From assembly GCA_964646465.1 (NCBI GenBank), contig CAZYEN010000011.1:1-53392 (forward strand): DNA of 53,392 bases, read 5' to 3'. Under the pieces are notes generated by a model. It was not told the origin of the DNA. It saw nothing but the letters and a program-made list of their open reading frames with translations, and did no database searches. This stretch comes from CALRBF01 sp964646465. GTDB lineage: Bacteria; Patescibacteriota; Minisyncoccia; SW-4-49-11. Numbering within the stretch: the first letter of the stretch is position 1; the number at the start of each line of letters is the position of its first letter. Shown here in pieces: positions 41,507 through 50,424 of this stretch. Both the position numbers and the translations under genes were made by a program.

Positions 41507-41530
41507 CGAAGATCTATACCTGTAGTATTT

Positions 41531-41666
41531 TGTCTCCCTTTAGAGGGAGTACCCGCAGGGGGGAGGGTGGATAGAAAGTCTTGCTAAATATTATTCAAAA
41601 ATTAAGAGTATCAATTCAACAACTATCCACCTCTGGCCTAAAGGCCACCTCCTCCAAAGGAGGACA
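41531..41666. repeat. MITE-like composite repeat
   Basis: C arm TGTCTCCCTTTAGAGGGAG, AT-rich core with a divergent but alignable sequence, B arm ending CCAAAGGAGGACA. It lies between the convergent virB4 operon and O-antigen-ligase-like genes. Confidence 0.8.
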
Positions 41667-41672
41667 GCTTGT

Positions 41673-42920
41673 TTAAATTTCCATAACTGAGGAACTCCTT
41701 TTACCAATAACTCCATACAGGATCACTAAGAATACTAAAGCCAAATCATTTTTCCAAAATGGGGTATCGAGTAGTCCATATAAATAGATAGAGATAAGGC
41801 TTAGGCTAAGCCAATAAGCTTCCCATTGGTTGGATTTTACAGCTTCGATTAATTTCAACATAGTATATATTAAAATATAAATTAGCCAAATTATACCAGC
41901 TACTCCTAAATGTAGCCAAAAAGCAAAATACAGATTATGAGGTTCGGGGACTAGCCATTCATAAGGAGGGAAGTACTTTTCTGGGATTGTATCACTATAT
42001 ACTCTTTGAAAGTCGGCTAAACCTATTCCTAGAATTGGATTTTCTCTAATCATTGTAATAGTTGTATCCCAAATTTGTATTCTGGTTGTAATAGAATTCC
42101 TATTATCCATATTCAGTAGGCTCTGGAATTTCGGAGTATTAATTTGCCAAAATCCGAACAAACTAACTCCTATAATCAAAGCCATGCTAATTGGTATCAA
42201 ATATTTTCTTAGAACTGGGGCAGTAATTAGTTCTTGTTTATTTTTACGGCTAATCAATATTCTAGTTAATATCCAGATTATAAACACCCCTAAAAGGGCA
42301 AAAATTCCGGCATAGGATTGAGTTGAGATAATACCTATAAATAACACACTCACCACAAACCACCTTAGCTCTATTGGGATATTTACTCTTGATAAACTTA
42401 AGACAAAAATTGGTACTAAATACATTGCAATATAATTGGCAAAACCTCCCTGAGAAACTGCCTTGTCTAAACCCAAAGCATATAAAGCCGTAGGTCTAAA
42501 ACTACCATCCAAACCTAATACAACCACTTGAGCAATTGTTATAATAGACACTCCGACTCCACTACCAATAACTCCTCTTATTAGTGATAAATAATATTTT
42601 GATTTAATTTTAGACAATATACATATCAGCAGAATTGGCAGTACAAAATAAGCCTTCCAAATTCCCAGACTTGATCGTAATTCCTCACTCACCAAAACTC
42701 CTAGACTAGCTAGTACTAGTAAACTTCCAAAAACTAAACTCTTTCTATGCCAATAATTATCTGCTTTGAATAGGCTTTTATAATCCCTAAATTTGAATAA
42801 AAAGATTATAAATATAAACACAATAGCAATTTCCAGAATATTAGTTGGGATACCAAAAATTGTAAATCTAATTACATATAAAGGTATAATTAAGCCAACT
42901 AAAAAGAATAGTCTGTTCAT
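41673..42920 (-). CDS. O-antigen ligase-like membrane protein (Wzy_C), second copy of a pair
   Basis: A 415-aa polytopic membrane protein with about 11-12 segments. The Wzy_C region near the C terminus reads NPILGIGLADFQRVYSD, then EPHNLYFAFWLHLGVAG. The usual large extracytoplasmic loop between them is present. Its ATG overlaps the stop of the upstream homologue by 4 bp (ATGA). Likely glycan polymerase or ligase; substrate unknown. No glycosyltransferases are adjacent, so the pair may instead glycosylate pilin-like proteins (speculation). Confidence 0.82.
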   Translation of the reverse strand: MNRLFFLVGLIIPLYVIRFTIFGIPTNILEIAIVFIFIIFLFKFRDYKSLFKADNYWHRKSLVFGSLLVLASLGVLVSEELRSSLGIWKAYFVLPILLICILSKIKSKYYLSLIRGVIGSGVGVSIITIAQVVVLGLDGSFRPTALYALGLDKAVSQGGFANYIAMYLVPIFVLSLSRVNIPIELRWFVVSVLFIGIISTQSYAGIFALLGVFIIWILTRILISRKNKQELITAPVLRKYLIPISMALIIGVSLFGFWQINTPKFQSLLNMDNRNSITTRIQIWDTTITMIRENPILGIGLADFQRVYSDTIPEKYFPPYEWLVPEPHNLYFAFWLHLGVAGIIWLIYILIYTMLKLIEAVKSNQWEAYWLSLSLISIYLYGLLDTPFWKNDLALVFLVILYGVIGKRSSSVMEI

Positions 42921-44095
42921 AATAAGAAGAATAAAAGAAATATCAAAATATGTGGAAAGAAAATACTATTCACAAACATAGAATGTACTAAAATCAAAGC
43001 CCATCCAGCAATAATAACAACTCCCCAAACTCGCTCTAATCCTGATTTAGAGATTTTGTGAAATGCTTTAATAATAGAGTTAAAAATTATAATAAGGAAT
43101 ATCCCTAAACCAATAATTCCTCCAGTCAACCAAAGAGTGAGTAAACTACTGTCCCTCCCAGAGGCTGAGTTTAACTCAGATGGTACTGTTGTCTGATATT
43201 TAATAGTATTATACCCAATACCCCAAATTGGATTCTTATCAATATCATCTAAAGTCTCAAGCCAAGACTGAATTCTAAGAGAAGCTGTCACATCTACCTG
43301 AATTGCACCTTGAATTCTAGTTTGTAGTCTAGGATTCGAGATTACAATAATAGATAAAATGATAATTACCAAAAAGAAAGTTTTCCTTGAGATAAGAATA
43401 GTCACAATAGTCACTCCGATCAAAAAAGCCAACAGAGCACTTCTGGAGTAAGTAAGCATCAAAGCTCCAACTACGACTACTAATCCTACAATCCACGCAG
43501 ATAATAAAATTATGTTTTGCTTTTGCCAAGATTTGTTTTCTTTCAAAAAAACTAAAACTCGACTCAAAATAATAACCGATGCAAGTCCCAAAAATCCTCC
43601 TAAGAAATTTGGATCATACCAAGTAGAAAGTAATCTGCCTTGATGTGGGTCCCAGCCGTACTGAGCCATAAAAGAGAAATCTGGAAATAAAATAAGCTGC
43701 ACAAATCCAAGAATAGACAAGATAATAGAGCTAAAAAACACCATATACCATAATTGATTGTCTACTCTCTCTGGTTCTTGTGACCTATAATCAACTAAAG
43801 GTAATAAGAGAGACATATAAGCCGCCAATCTCACCCAATAAAGAATAGATCCTAATTCACCACCCACAGCTGGGATAAAGTTTATATTAATCAAAAGATT
43901 ACCTAAGAGATAAATTAGCCAAATTATTACTAATACAATTGTACTAGAGAAGGGAAGTGGTCTTTTTTTATCTCTTTTCAATAACCAAAATACAAGATAT
44001 AAAGGAATTAAAATATCAGTCAAAACACCCAAATCACCAATTCTAGTAATCTGGCCTGTAATCACACTAGCAATCAAAAGCCAATATCCAAGCAT
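42917..44095 (-). CDS. O-antigen ligase-like membrane protein (Wzy_C), first copy of a pair
   Basis: A 392-aa polytopic membrane protein of the same broad family. The Wzy_C loop reads NPIWGIGYNTIKYQT, then a serine-rich loop ending in DSSLLTLWLTGGIIGLG. The earlier WDPHQGRLLSTWYDPNFLGG stretch resembles the first conserved loop of these proteins. It is translationally coupled to the next gene. The two proteins are only distantly alike, so this is not a recent duplication. Confidence 0.82.
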   Translation of the reverse strand: MLGYWLLIASVITGQITRIGDLGVLTDILIPLYLVFWLLKRDKKRPLPFSSTIVLVIIWLIYLLGNLLININFIPAVGGELGSILYWVRLAAYMSLLLPLVDYRSQEPERVDNQLWYMVFFSSIILSILGFVQLILFPDFSFMAQYGWDPHQGRLLSTWYDPNFLGGFLGLASVIILSRVLVFLKENKSWQKQNIILLSAWIVGLVVVVGALMLTYSRSALLAFLIGVTIVTILISRKTFFLVIIILSIIVISNPRLQTRIQGAIQVDVTASLRIQSWLETLDDIDKNPIWGIGYNTIKYQTTVPSELNSASGRDSSLLTLWLTGGIIGLGIFLIIIFNSIIKAFHKISKSGLERVWGVVIIAGWALILVHSMFVNSIFFPHILIFLLFFLL

Positions 44096-44183
44096 ATCTA
44101 ATCTAAATTTATACCATTATTATACTCTTTTCTAAAAAAATAATCTATATTATAATATATTAGTATAAATTAAGAATAAACTT

Positions 44184-44516
44184 ATGCCTAAAATGATACC
44201 TAAAATTATGGCCTTCATCGTTGCAGGGATTGGAGTATTTCTAATACTCACAGTTGTTGGAGGTATATTTGTATTCAATACTTTTATTCAGCCAAACTTG
44301 GCTAATGTTGTAGAGCCTGTCAATGAGACCGTAAATGAAGTTTCCAAGCCCATAGTAGAAGAAGGAGAGAAACTAGTACAAGAAGGAATAGAACAAGGGC
44401 AGCAAGAAGCTGGCAATATAGTCTCTGAGATTATCCAAGCCAATATTACATCCGTAAGAGAACAAATTATCTCAGCTTTTACCATTGGAGGAGAGTCTGA
44501 GTCGGAACAAGAGTAG
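44184..44516 (+). CDS. Small single-TM protein with coiled-coil/acidic tail
   Basis: I do not recognise this 110-aa protein. An N-terminal hydrophobic segment (about 7-32, IMAFIVAGIGVFLILTVVGG) is followed by a long Glu/Val/Gln-rich helical part (PVNETVNEVSKPIVEEGEKL) that could form a coiled coil outside the membrane. A TATAAT box at 44151-44156 lies 28 bp upstream with a weak -35. It is divergent from the O-antigen-ligase-like pair. Confidence 0.7.
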   Translation: MPKMIPKIMAFIVAGIGVFLILTVVGGIFVFNTFIQPNLANVVEPVNETVNEVSKPIVEEGEKLVQEGIEQGQQEAGNIVSEIIQANITSVREQIISAFTIGGESESEQE

Positions 44517-44544
44517 TTTTAAGTAAATTGAGTTAAAATATGTT

Positions 44545-44740
44545 ATGTCCTCCTTCGGAGGGGGAAGCCTGAAAGGCGGGGGTGGATAGAATATATTACT
44601 AAATATCCTCCTCCGGCACTTCGTGCCACCTCCCCCAAGGGAGTACAGTGTTTTAATTTACCTCTTTAGGGGTGGAGTATTTTTGCAGTTTGAATTTTTG
44701 TCTCCCTTTGGAGGGAGTACCCGTAGGGGGAGGGTGGATA
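44545..44740. repeat. Short composite repeat and a second C arm
   Basis: This explains most of the 369-bp gene-free stretch 44517-44885. A short composite (44545-44647) has the core start GATAGAATATATTACTAAAT cut short before the B arm. A fresh C arm follows at about 44698-44740 (TGTCTCCCTTTGGAGGGAG). The remainder, 44741-44885, holds the presumed promoter of the next gene. Confidence 0.75.
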
Positions 44741-44885
44741 CTTAGTATACTATATGGACATTAAAATTATTTAATAAGATTTACAGGTTCAACTTTAGTA
44801 GTGGAGACTACCTAAAGTAGTTAAAGGTTTATCCCTCCATTTTTATTGACTATATACAAAACTATAAAAAAGGTATAGTATAACT

Positions 44886-45623
44886 GTGTCCTATAGACTG
44901 GGTTATGTCCCAGCTAGCACCTTGACAACAGCAACTACTGAACAACCGTCTGTTCTGCCCGACTTCGCCAGCCCTACCTACAAGGACGCCTACAGCCGAA
45001 TCAACGCCATCGTCATTGAAGGCGAACAGGAGGCTCATGACAACTACATCGCAATCGGCGACCTGTTGCCCGACCAGGCTGAAGAACTCGGCAAACTGGC
45101 TCGAATGGAGATGAAGCACTTGAAAGGTTTCACCGCCTGTGCTAAGAATCTGCAGGTGACGTCAGATATGCCGTTTGCCAAGGAGTTCTTTGCTCCACTG
45201 CACAACAACTTCCAAGCCGCTTTAGCCGAGGGCAAGGTGACCACCTGCCTACTGATTCAGGCCATCCTGATTGAGGCCTTCGCGATTTCAGCCTATCACA
45301 TCTATATCCCTGTGGCGGATCCCTTCGCCCGCAAGATCACTGAAGGTGTGGTCAAGGATGAGTATACTCATCTTAACTACGGCCAGGAATGGCTGAAGGC
45401 AAATCTCGAATCCAGCCGGGAAGAACTGGAGCAGGCCAACCGAGAAAACCTGCCCCATGTCCGTCGTATGCTGGAACGGGTAGCAAATGATGCTGCCGTC
45501 CTGCACATGGACCAGGAAGACTTGATGGCTGATTTCCTCAGCTCATATCAGGAAACCCTACTATACATCGGCTTCACTAGCCGAGAGATTGCCAAAATGG
45601 CAGCCGCCGCTCTGGTCGGCTGA
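44886..45623 (+). CDS. Cyanobacterial-type aldehyde-deformylating oxygenase
   Basis: Ferritin-like di-iron enzyme that converts fatty aldehydes to alkanes or alkenes plus formate. Family hallmarks YKDAYSRINAIVIEGEQEA, AEGKVTTCLLIQ, YHIYIPVADPFARKITEGVV and IGFTSREI are present. All six metal ligands of the family align: E47, E75, H78, E130, E159, H162. It is 245 aa from a GTG start; cyanobacterial enzymes are ~231 aa, so the extra residues are N-terminal and the start could be slightly later. No in-frame ATG precedes the conserved region. G+C is near 53% in a sampled line, against roughly a third in neighbours, a strong sign of transfer. No acyl-ACP reductase is nearby. Promoter: TTGACT at 44846, TATAGT at 44874, with an over-long spacer. 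Terminator at 45661. Confidence 0.93.
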   Translation: MSYRLGYVPASTLTTATTEQPSVLPDFASPTYKDAYSRINAIVIEGEQEAHDNYIAIGDLLPDQAEELGKLARMEMKHLKGFTACAKNLQVTSDMPFAKEFFAPLHNNFQAALAEGKVTTCLLIQAILIEAFAISAYHIYIPVADPFARKITEGVVKDEYTHLNYGQEWLKANLESSREELEQANRENLPHVRRMLERVANDAAVLHMDQEDLMADFLSSYQETLLYIGFTSREIAKMAAAALVG

Positions 45624-45660
45624 CACCTGCCCCAGACCACATAACTGAATAACAAACCCA

Positions 45661-45688
45661 ACCCCCCGCACACAGCGGGGCTTTTTTT
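45661..45688 (+). terminator. Terminator of the oxygenase gene
   Basis: Stem CCCCGC/GCGGGG followed by CTTTTTTT. The T run overlaps the stop codon of the convergent thermonuclease gene. Confidence 0.85.
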
Positions 45689-46685
45689 ACTTCATCTCAC
45701 AAGCAATACCATCCTCATCGCGGTCTCTGGCTTCCGTATAATTCGGGTCTCCTCTCTCAAAATTACCCAAACCTAATTTTTTCAGGCTCGCACAACTACC
45801 TTTGATAAAACCATCTTTATTAATATCTGGACTAATCGGTAGGGGAACAGATGTTTTAGAACTCCCAGAGGCCTCTTGAGTAGTATTACCATTACAAGTA
45901 TTAGCCGACCAAAAACCTCGACTATTCTCTCTAGCCTCTCGCTGATAAGTATTAAATTCATCTAATCTAGGATGAGGGAATTGTACATAGGAGTGGGCAA
46001 ACCCTTGCTTTATCATCTCAGCATTATAGAACAACCCATCCTCACTATAAACATAAGCCAAAGTACGGCCATACTTATCTTGTTTTTGAGCCGGGTCATA
46101 TTCCAAGTAAACTTTTTTACCACCTAATAATTCCTTAGCTTTATTACTAGCCTCTCTACCAAAACACTGTACTGGTTTTCTCGGGTCTCTTGTCTCTGGA
46201 GTATCCATCCCAATTAGTCTCAATGTCCCAATAGTACTAACTTTAATAGTATCACCATCCACTACTTCAGTTACTTTGAATAGGTCCTTAGCCGGATTTT
46301 GGGCATAATTTAACTCTTGTTTTACCTCTGGCTGTAGAACACTAGATTGCTCCTTAGTGGGGATTGGGGCTGGTAAAACAGGTACCACAGGTATGCTCTC
46401 AGGCTCTGATGTAGCAGTATTATCCTCCGCAGAAGTGACATTTGTAGACTCTGGAGTTTCTACCGTCTCAGCCACTGATTCTGGTTTTATATCTTGAGAC
46501 TCTTCAGAAGCAGGACTAGCTCCTATTCCAACAATAGAAATAAAAATCAAAACCCCAAAAAGCACTCCAGTTTGTTTCCTCTTAGGCTTATCACGAAATA
46601 ACTTAGTAAATATTGCTGGCCGAATCAAACCCAACACCAAACAAACTAGTGATATTAAGAATATAAAAGCGAATAGTTCAGCCAT
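45687..46685 (-). CDS. Thermonuclease (SNase) with Excalibur domain, membrane-anchored
   Basis: A 332-aa protein. Two N-terminal hydrophobic segments (about 3-24 and 39-57) are followed by a Glu/Ser/Pro-rich linker. The SNase domain starts near 135 (VTEVVDGDTIKV, RLIGMDTPETRDP, YGRTLAYVY, with active-site Arg/Glu/Arg candidates). A C-terminal calcium-binding-like Excalibur motif is DRDEDGIACE (320-329). The nuclease domain probably faces outside and degrades DNA. It starts 10 bp after res, so it may be the last gene of the Type III restriction operon; alternatively it serves uptake of nucleotides. Confidence 0.9.
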   Translation of the reverse strand: MAELFAFIFLISLVCLVLGLIRPAIFTKLFRDKPKRKQTGVLFGVLIFISIVGIGASPASEESQDIKPESVAETVETPESTNVTSAEDNTATSEPESIPVVPVLPAPIPTKEQSSVLQPEVKQELNYAQNPAKDLFKVTEVVDGDTIKVSTIGTLRLIGMDTPETRDPRKPVQCFGREASNKAKELLGGKKVYLEYDPAQKQDKYGRTLAYVYSEDGLFYNAEMIKQGFAHSYVQFPHPRLDEFNTYQREARENSRGFWSANTCNGNTTQEASGSSKTSVPLPISPDINKDGFIKGSCASLKKLGLGNFERGDPNYTEARDRDEDGIACEMK

Positions 46686-46695
46686 AAACTAAACC

Positions 46696-49488
46696 TTAAA
46701 TTAACTCTGAGAATTTATCTCTAAACTCAGCACTTAGATTAGTATTAAAGAAAGGCAAACCAATCAATCTATAATTAGGATTCTCAGCTTGAATTACATT
46801 CTCCAACCCATAATTATATTGAATTTTAGCTAGAAAGTCATTTTTCCAAGCATCCAAAGTTGCTAATTGCGCTCCTTTTGGCTCAATAAATACCTGATAA
46901 TACAATTCCGTCTTAGCTACCCCCACATTTTGTTTATCCTTAGTTTTCAAAAATAACAAAAAGTCCGGCATAAAAGTTCTACCTTTGTCAAAATCATAAA
47001 TCCCATACACCTCTTCATTTCTTAATAAATAAATCTCACCGTATTTTTGCTCTAACTCAGACATAGAGCTTTTGATAAACTCCAGTAAATACTGCTCCTG
47101 ATCTGTGCCTACAAAATTATTCAAAACATACCAATCATTTTGCTCAGCCACCTCGGTATGCTCATTCAAAGTATCAATCGCTTTAGCTTTCGGAGCTCCA
47201 AAAACACTTTCCAAGCTCTTTGGATAAAACTCCTTACTACCAATATATTCACTAATAGACTCCGCTAATCTTCGCTCAATATCAGTCAAAACTTGCATCA
47301 CTGCCTGTAATTTATGCTTATTATCCAAATCCTGATAAGTCATTTTAGCTGGTAGCTTAAAAGGTATCATAATATCTCCCAAAAACTCCGCTTGCAACAA
47401 ATCCTCCATACTATCAATATTCAATTCTTGCCTCAAATTATCAAAACGATATAAAGAATTGCTTTGTTTAGATAAAATATGAATCGCTTTATAAAAAATA
47501 TGTTTCTCAATCTGAGCTAAAGGTATCTCAAAATTCGAATTAGGATTAGCCATTTGATTTAATCTATATTCTTTTTCCTCCTTCTCAAAGTCCACTCCAT
47601 CCTCCTTCACACTATAATTTTGTACCTGATAGGCTGGAATAAAATAATTTTTATCTTGCTTCAAATCGGCTAGGGTATTCTTCCGCCTATTCGGATTCGG
47701 AATTTTTTTATTCTGCCAAACTTTCACCTGTTTATAGAAATTGGTTTTCTTAAAACTATCCTTCAATTCAAAGGTTCTAATATTACGATTCTCATCAATA
47801 AATCCATCCCTCTTGAGCTCGGTTTTTAACTCCGAGATATATCTACTCTCATTTATACTATAAAAGAATAATTCCTCCAAAATTCGCTCTCGTTTTTGAG
47901 TGTCATTATCGAATTTTCGCCGATGCCTCTCTTTTTCTGGATAATCAAAAGGATAATATCTCACCCCACGACCGATTAACTGCTTTTCTTTGGTGGTAGA
48001 TTCAGGAGTTTTATTAACTTTTAGATTAGACCCACCTGTATTCTGCCCTTCATATAACCGCACAATATCATACAAATTCAGTACATCCCAACCTTCAGTC
48101 AATCTCTCCACTGTAAAAATAGCTCGAATATGATTATTTTTATCCTCCAAATTATTTAATAAATTATCTATTTCCTCATCAGTTTTTTCTTTTTTAGTTT
48201 TATTACTCTTAGAGTTAGTAATAATCACATTTTTAACTTGAAAATTCTGCTTCAAAAAGTCAATAATCTCACTTCTTTTAATTTTATTAACTTGAATATA
48301 ATCCACTAATTGCTCTGTCCTATTCTTACCTTGTTCATACAAACTATGATTAGCAAACTTAAAATTCTCCAAAATATAATCCAAAAACTGCAAATCATCC
48401 AAACTCAAATTCTGAATCATATCCAAAAACTCCTCATAATCATGCTTAGACTCCTCAATAGTCTTGCTACGGAATAAAATAACCGGCTTAAAATTAGGAA
48501 TACCAGCATCCAGAGCAACTTTATGCCGATACCAATGAAATAATAAAGCCTGCAAAATTCTATCCCGCTTATTCAGATTAGAAGAAATCAGATTAATCTG
48601 CTTCGTAAACCCAGCTTGCAAAAATTGCTTCAAATCAAATTTATAAATAATTTTATCCTCATATTTTTTAGCCACACTGGCAGTAGCCGGAATAGTCGCC
48701 GTGAATTCTAATAAGACATTACAGTTAGAATTCCCCTCTTGAGGGGTGCTGTCTTTAGACAGCGGGGTGGATTTTTTATTATTTTTATTCAAAATCAATT
48801 CAATCACCGTATGCTCCCAGCCTAGCTTTTCAACCACATTTTCACTAGATTTATTGTTCAGTTCAGTGTCAAGTAAAGCGGTCTGTAATTTCGCTTTTTT
48901 AGTATCCGTATTGAGATGATGAGCCTCATCAGCCAACATTACAATATTTTTATTCCATAAATCTGGCAAAGTCGTCTGATTTTCTTTTTGCAGATGAATA
49001 TCATTATATAATTTCTGCACCGAAGTAAATTTAATCTCAATACCAGTCGGATTGTCACTAAAAGCCTCCACTTTTTTAATCTCCACCGTCTGATTATCAA
49101 TCACAATTTTATCTTGAAACAAATACTTATTATGTAAATTAGCAATAAAATTATTCTCCGTCTTACTCACAATATTATTTTGATTTACAAAAAAGATAAA
49201 ATGCCGATAACCCTGCTTATAATAATACAGAATCGAAGCCGCCATCAGCATAGTTTTCCCCGTCCCAGTCGCCATATTGAACATTAGATGAGTGGGGGAT
49301 TTAGCTAAATTTGATTTTGGATTTTGATAAAATAAAAAGTTCTCCAAAGCCTCTCTTTGCCAATCAAAAAAACTATATTTCAAATTATTAGAAATATACT
49401 CTGGGATTTCAAAAATTTCAGGATTAAAGTTTTTTAATCCCTGCTTTTGAGTGTTGATTATCTCATATAAGTTTTTGATCTCAGACAT
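46696..49488 (-). CDS. Type III restriction enzyme, Res subunit
   Basis: A 930-aa helicase-nuclease that cuts DNA in complex with Mod. SF2 motifs: Walker A FNMATGTGKTMLMA (near 72), DEAHH (near 187), TATIPATA (motif III) and the C-terminal helicase part with IFTVERLTEGWDV and IGRGVRYYPF. The nuclease region near the C terminus has MPDFLLFL and VFIEPKG, a PD-(D/E)xK pattern. Residues about 239-254 (STPLSKDSTPQEGNS) are encoded by an inverted A repeat at 48729-48771, in frame. It starts 2 bp after the BRO-like gene. Confidence 0.93.
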   Translation of the reverse strand: MSEIKNLYEIINTQKQGLKNFNPEIFEIPEYISNNLKYSFFDWQREALENFLFYQNPKSNLAKSPTHLMFNMATGTGKTMLMAASILYYYKQGYRHFIFFVNQNNIVSKTENNFIANLHNKYLFQDKIVIDNQTVEIKKVEAFSDNPTGIEIKFTSVQKLYNDIHLQKENQTTLPDLWNKNIVMLADEAHHLNTDTKKAKLQTALLDTELNNKSSENVVEKLGWEHTVIELILNKNNKKSTPLSKDSTPQEGNSNCNVLLEFTATIPATASVAKKYEDKIIYKFDLKQFLQAGFTKQINLISSNLNKRDRILQALLFHWYRHKVALDAGIPNFKPVILFRSKTIEESKHDYEEFLDMIQNLSLDDLQFLDYILENFKFANHSLYEQGKNRTEQLVDYIQVNKIKRSEIIDFLKQNFQVKNVIITNSKSNKTKKEKTDEEIDNLLNNLEDKNNHIRAIFTVERLTEGWDVLNLYDIVRLYEGQNTGGSNLKVNKTPESTTKEKQLIGRGVRYYPFDYPEKERHRRKFDNDTQKRERILEELFFYSINESRYISELKTELKRDGFIDENRNIRTFELKDSFKKTNFYKQVKVWQNKKIPNPNRRKNTLADLKQDKNYFIPAYQVQNYSVKEDGVDFEKEEKEYRLNQMANPNSNFEIPLAQIEKHIFYKAIHILSKQSNSLYRFDNLRQELNIDSMEDLLQAEFLGDIMIPFKLPAKMTYQDLDNKHKLQAVMQVLTDIERRLAESISEYIGSKEFYPKSLESVFGAPKAKAIDTLNEHTEVAEQNDWYVLNNFVGTDQEQYLLEFIKSSMSELEQKYGEIYLLRNEEVYGIYDFDKGRTFMPDFLLFLKTKDKQNVGVAKTELYYQVFIEPKGAQLATLDAWKNDFLAKIQYNYGLENVIQAENPNYRLIGLPFFNTNLSAEFRDKFSELI
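48729..48771. repeat. In-frame A element inside res
   Basis: AATTCCCCTCTTGAGGGG ... CAGCGGGGTGGA, matching the intergenic copy at 52610-52652 almost base for base. It lies within the coding sequence between the DEAH region and motif III and keeps the frame open. Confidence 0.9.
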
Positions 49489-49490
49489 AG

Positions 49491-50408
49491 TTATTTTATC
49501 TTTTTATTATTATCTTTGAGAGATTGATAATTTTTACTAGTTACCACATCCTCACCTAGTTGCTGTTCCAAATCTAATCTAGCTTTTTTAGCTACAGTTC
49601 CACCCTTTTTAGCTACAATCTTATTTTGTACTAATCCCACAGGCTTTTGTTTTTTAGAGATTTCAGTAGTTGATGCCTCTGCAAGCATATTCAAGACTAA
49701 TTCTAAGTTAGTCATATTATCTCTCAGATTTTCTTTTTTGAGATTTTTTAATTGTCTATATTCTTTAGTAGTTATATCACTCCAAGCTTTGGTTATTTCA
49801 TCAGTCAAAATTGCATAATCAAGACCCTCTTTCATACCTCTTTCTTGCCACTCATCGGTCAGTTCTTTTCTTACCTCAATAGTTTTTAATCTTTGATTAA
49901 TCCATTCTTTAGAATAACCTTTTTTGAGATAAGTTTTCATCGCCCTTTCAAATGCAAGCTCTGGATCTTCTGTTTCTTCTATTCTTTGATAACCTACTTT
50001 TGCCAGCCATAGTTTAAATGGTTCTGCTTTTGGACTAGGAATTGATTGAATTACACGAAGTAAATTTTCAGTAGAAAAACAATCTGTTTCTCTCATTTTT
50101 CCATCTTCTGCTTTCATTTTCAACCGTACGATTTTTTCGTACACTTCACTCCCTTCTTCTTTTAGTTTATTTTTTAAGTCACTCCAATATCTTTTCGGAA
50201 TACTAGAGCCTGTCAAAATTTCAATCACATCCACAACCGAAAAGTACCACTGCTCTTGATCCGCATCCCAGTATCTGCGAACTTCTTTTTGATTAAATAA
50301 AATAATTGAATTATCTTTTTTATCACCAGTAGCAGTTATTAAGTGTTTCTTAATACCAGAACTAGACTCTATTGTTTGATTAGATGATTTTTTTAATTTA
50401 TCATTCAT
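49491..50408 (-). CDS. BRO-N/DinD-like protein between mod and res
   Basis: A 305-aa protein. Its N-terminal domain (about 32-145) resembles the Bro-N/antirepressor domain: FNQKEVRRYWDADQEQWYFS, VVDVIEILTGSSIPKRYWSD, then CFSTENLLRVIQSIPSPKAE and FKLWLAKVGYQRIEE. The middle part resembles DinD-type proteins (AILTDEITKAWSDITTKEYR). The C terminus is Lys-rich. Bro-N proteins bind DNA in phages and plasmids. Its place between mod (16 bp) and res (2 bp) suggests a role in regulating the restriction system or avoiding self-damage; this is inference. Confidence 0.8.
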   Translation of the reverse strand: MNDKLKKSSNQTIESSSGIKKHLITATGDKKDNSIILFNQKEVRRYWDADQEQWYFSVVDVIEILTGSSIPKRYWSDLKNKLKEEGSEVYEKIVRLKMKAEDGKMRETDCFSTENLLRVIQSIPSPKAEPFKLWLAKVGYQRIEETEDPELAFERAMKTYLKKGYSKEWINQRLKTIEVRKELTDEWQERGMKEGLDYAILTDEITKAWSDITTKEYRQLKNLKKENLRDNMTNLELVLNMLAEASTTEISKKQKPVGLVQNKIVAKKGGTVAKKARLDLEQQLGEDVVTSKNYQSLKDNNKKIK

Positions 50409-50424
50409 AATTCACAATTTATAA

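Noticed and set aside
44846..44879. Standard cassette promoter for the oxygenase gene
   Set aside because: TTGACT and TATAGT are 22 bp apart, too far for the 17-bp model; the promoter is left unassigned.
49491..50408. Prophage, because of the BRO-like gene
   Set aside because: No capsid, terminase, integrase or lysis genes nearby; it is embedded in a restriction operon.
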